Below, in pieces: positions 14,604 through 14,823 of a stretch of 14,823 nt of DNA (the first letter of the stretch is position 1; every line of letters begins with the position of its first letter). The DNA lies in contig JALVZP010000036.1 of the NCBI GenBank assembly GCA_027037575.1, positions 1-14,823 on the forward strand, read 5' to 3'. A program made the position numbers and the translations under genes. Under the pieces are notes generated by a model. The model did no database searches and had not been told where the DNA came from. It was given only the letters and a program-made list of their open reading frames with translations. The DNA comes from Desulfobacterales bacterium (GTDB taxonomy: Bacteria; Desulfobacterota; DSM-4660; Desulfatiglandales; JALVZP01).

Positions 14604-14618
14604 GACAAACCTCCTCTA
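14601..14618 (-). promoter_or_regulatory. Ribosome binding site that fixes the ATT start; overlaps upstream stop
   Basis: On the minus strand TAGAGGAGG is followed by six bases and ATT. The TAG (14616-14618) is the stop codon of the preceding gene, so termination and re-initiation are 12 nt apart. The Shine-Dalgarno core is as strong as any in the window, which supports genuine initiation here. Confidence 0.65.
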
Positions 14619-14823
14619 TTTTTTGCCTGCATATAACTTATAGAAGGCATTTAGGTCAAGCCTTGTTAAGTATCTTCGCGTTATGTTTAATACAGAGGTA
14701 GGAGCATCTTCTACAAAGCATTCTGGATCATAGGGGGCAGGAGGATTGGAAATGAGATTTGGATCAAACTCCAACTTAAATCTATTTATCCAGACATGAT
14801 AGTTTCCAAAGAAGGGAGATTGC
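14616..14823 (-). CDS. C-terminal 68 residues of an unidentified protein (5' end beyond window)
   Basis: An open frame enters from the right edge (first complete codon 14820-14822) and ends at TAG 14616-14618. The other two minus frames are interrupted. The fragment is soluble in character, with aromatic residues near its start (SPFFGNYHVWINRF), a Pro-rich turn (SNPPAPYDPE, about 25-34) and a helical end (ITRRYLTRLDLNAFYKLY) before a Lys-Lys terminus. I do not recognise the family. It precedes the symporter by 12 nt, so the two are probably co-transcribed and may share a substrate, for instance in amino-acid metabolism; that link is inference from position only. Confidence 0.7.
   Translation of the reverse strand, partial: QSPFFGNYHVWINRFKLEFDPNLISNPPAPYDPECFVEDAPTSVLNITRRYLTRLDLNAFYKLYAGKK

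Overview
This is AT-rich DNA with heavy use of AGG/AGA arginine and ATA isoleucine codons. It comes from a Gram-negative bacterium, because it encodes an OprB-type outer-membrane porin and a periplasmic octaheme c-type cytochrome. The mix of multiheme cytochrome, RadA, MnmG, a membrane-anchored SDH-type serine protease and a sodium-dependent symporter suits an anaerobic, possibly thermophilic lineage such as Nitrospirota, Thermodesulfobacteriota or a deep relative. That placement is inference; no rRNA is present.

Layout. Bases 1-971 (minus) hold the first 323 codons of an OprB-like porin, cut by the window edge. Its upstream region has a good sigma-70-type promoter and a strong terminator-like hairpin lying in the transcribed leader. 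A divergent promoter on the other side drives tRNA-Val(GAC) at 1205-1276. Next come two overlapping minus-strand housekeeping genes, tatD then maf (2655 down to 1284), with an extended -10 promoter. A small coiled-coil protein of unknown function (2732-3190, minus) follows.

From 3343 to 13088 a tightly packed plus-strand operon runs SDH-family serine protease, radA, a 1546-residue uncharacterised protein, mnmG, octaheme cytochrome c. The joints are +3 nt, +8 nt, an 11-nt overlap and a 4-nt overlap. The operon meets a minus-strand gene for a sodium:neurotransmitter-symporter (SNF) family transporter stop to stop with no intervening base. The transporter lacks any ATG, GTG or TTG that keeps its first membrane helix; the best start is ATT behind a GGAGG ribosome binding site. 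Upstream of it is the last 68 codons of an unidentified gene whose stop codon lies at the edge of that binding site.

How the genes work together. RadA (recombination), MnmG (tRNA wobble modification), Maf (NTP pyrophosphatase) and TatD (nuclease) are housekeeping functions. The most unusual item is the giant protein between radA and mnmG. Part of it resembles the HD hydrolase domain of GlnD, but the metal-binding residues appear replaced. No phage, insertion sequence, CRISPR array or defence island was seen.
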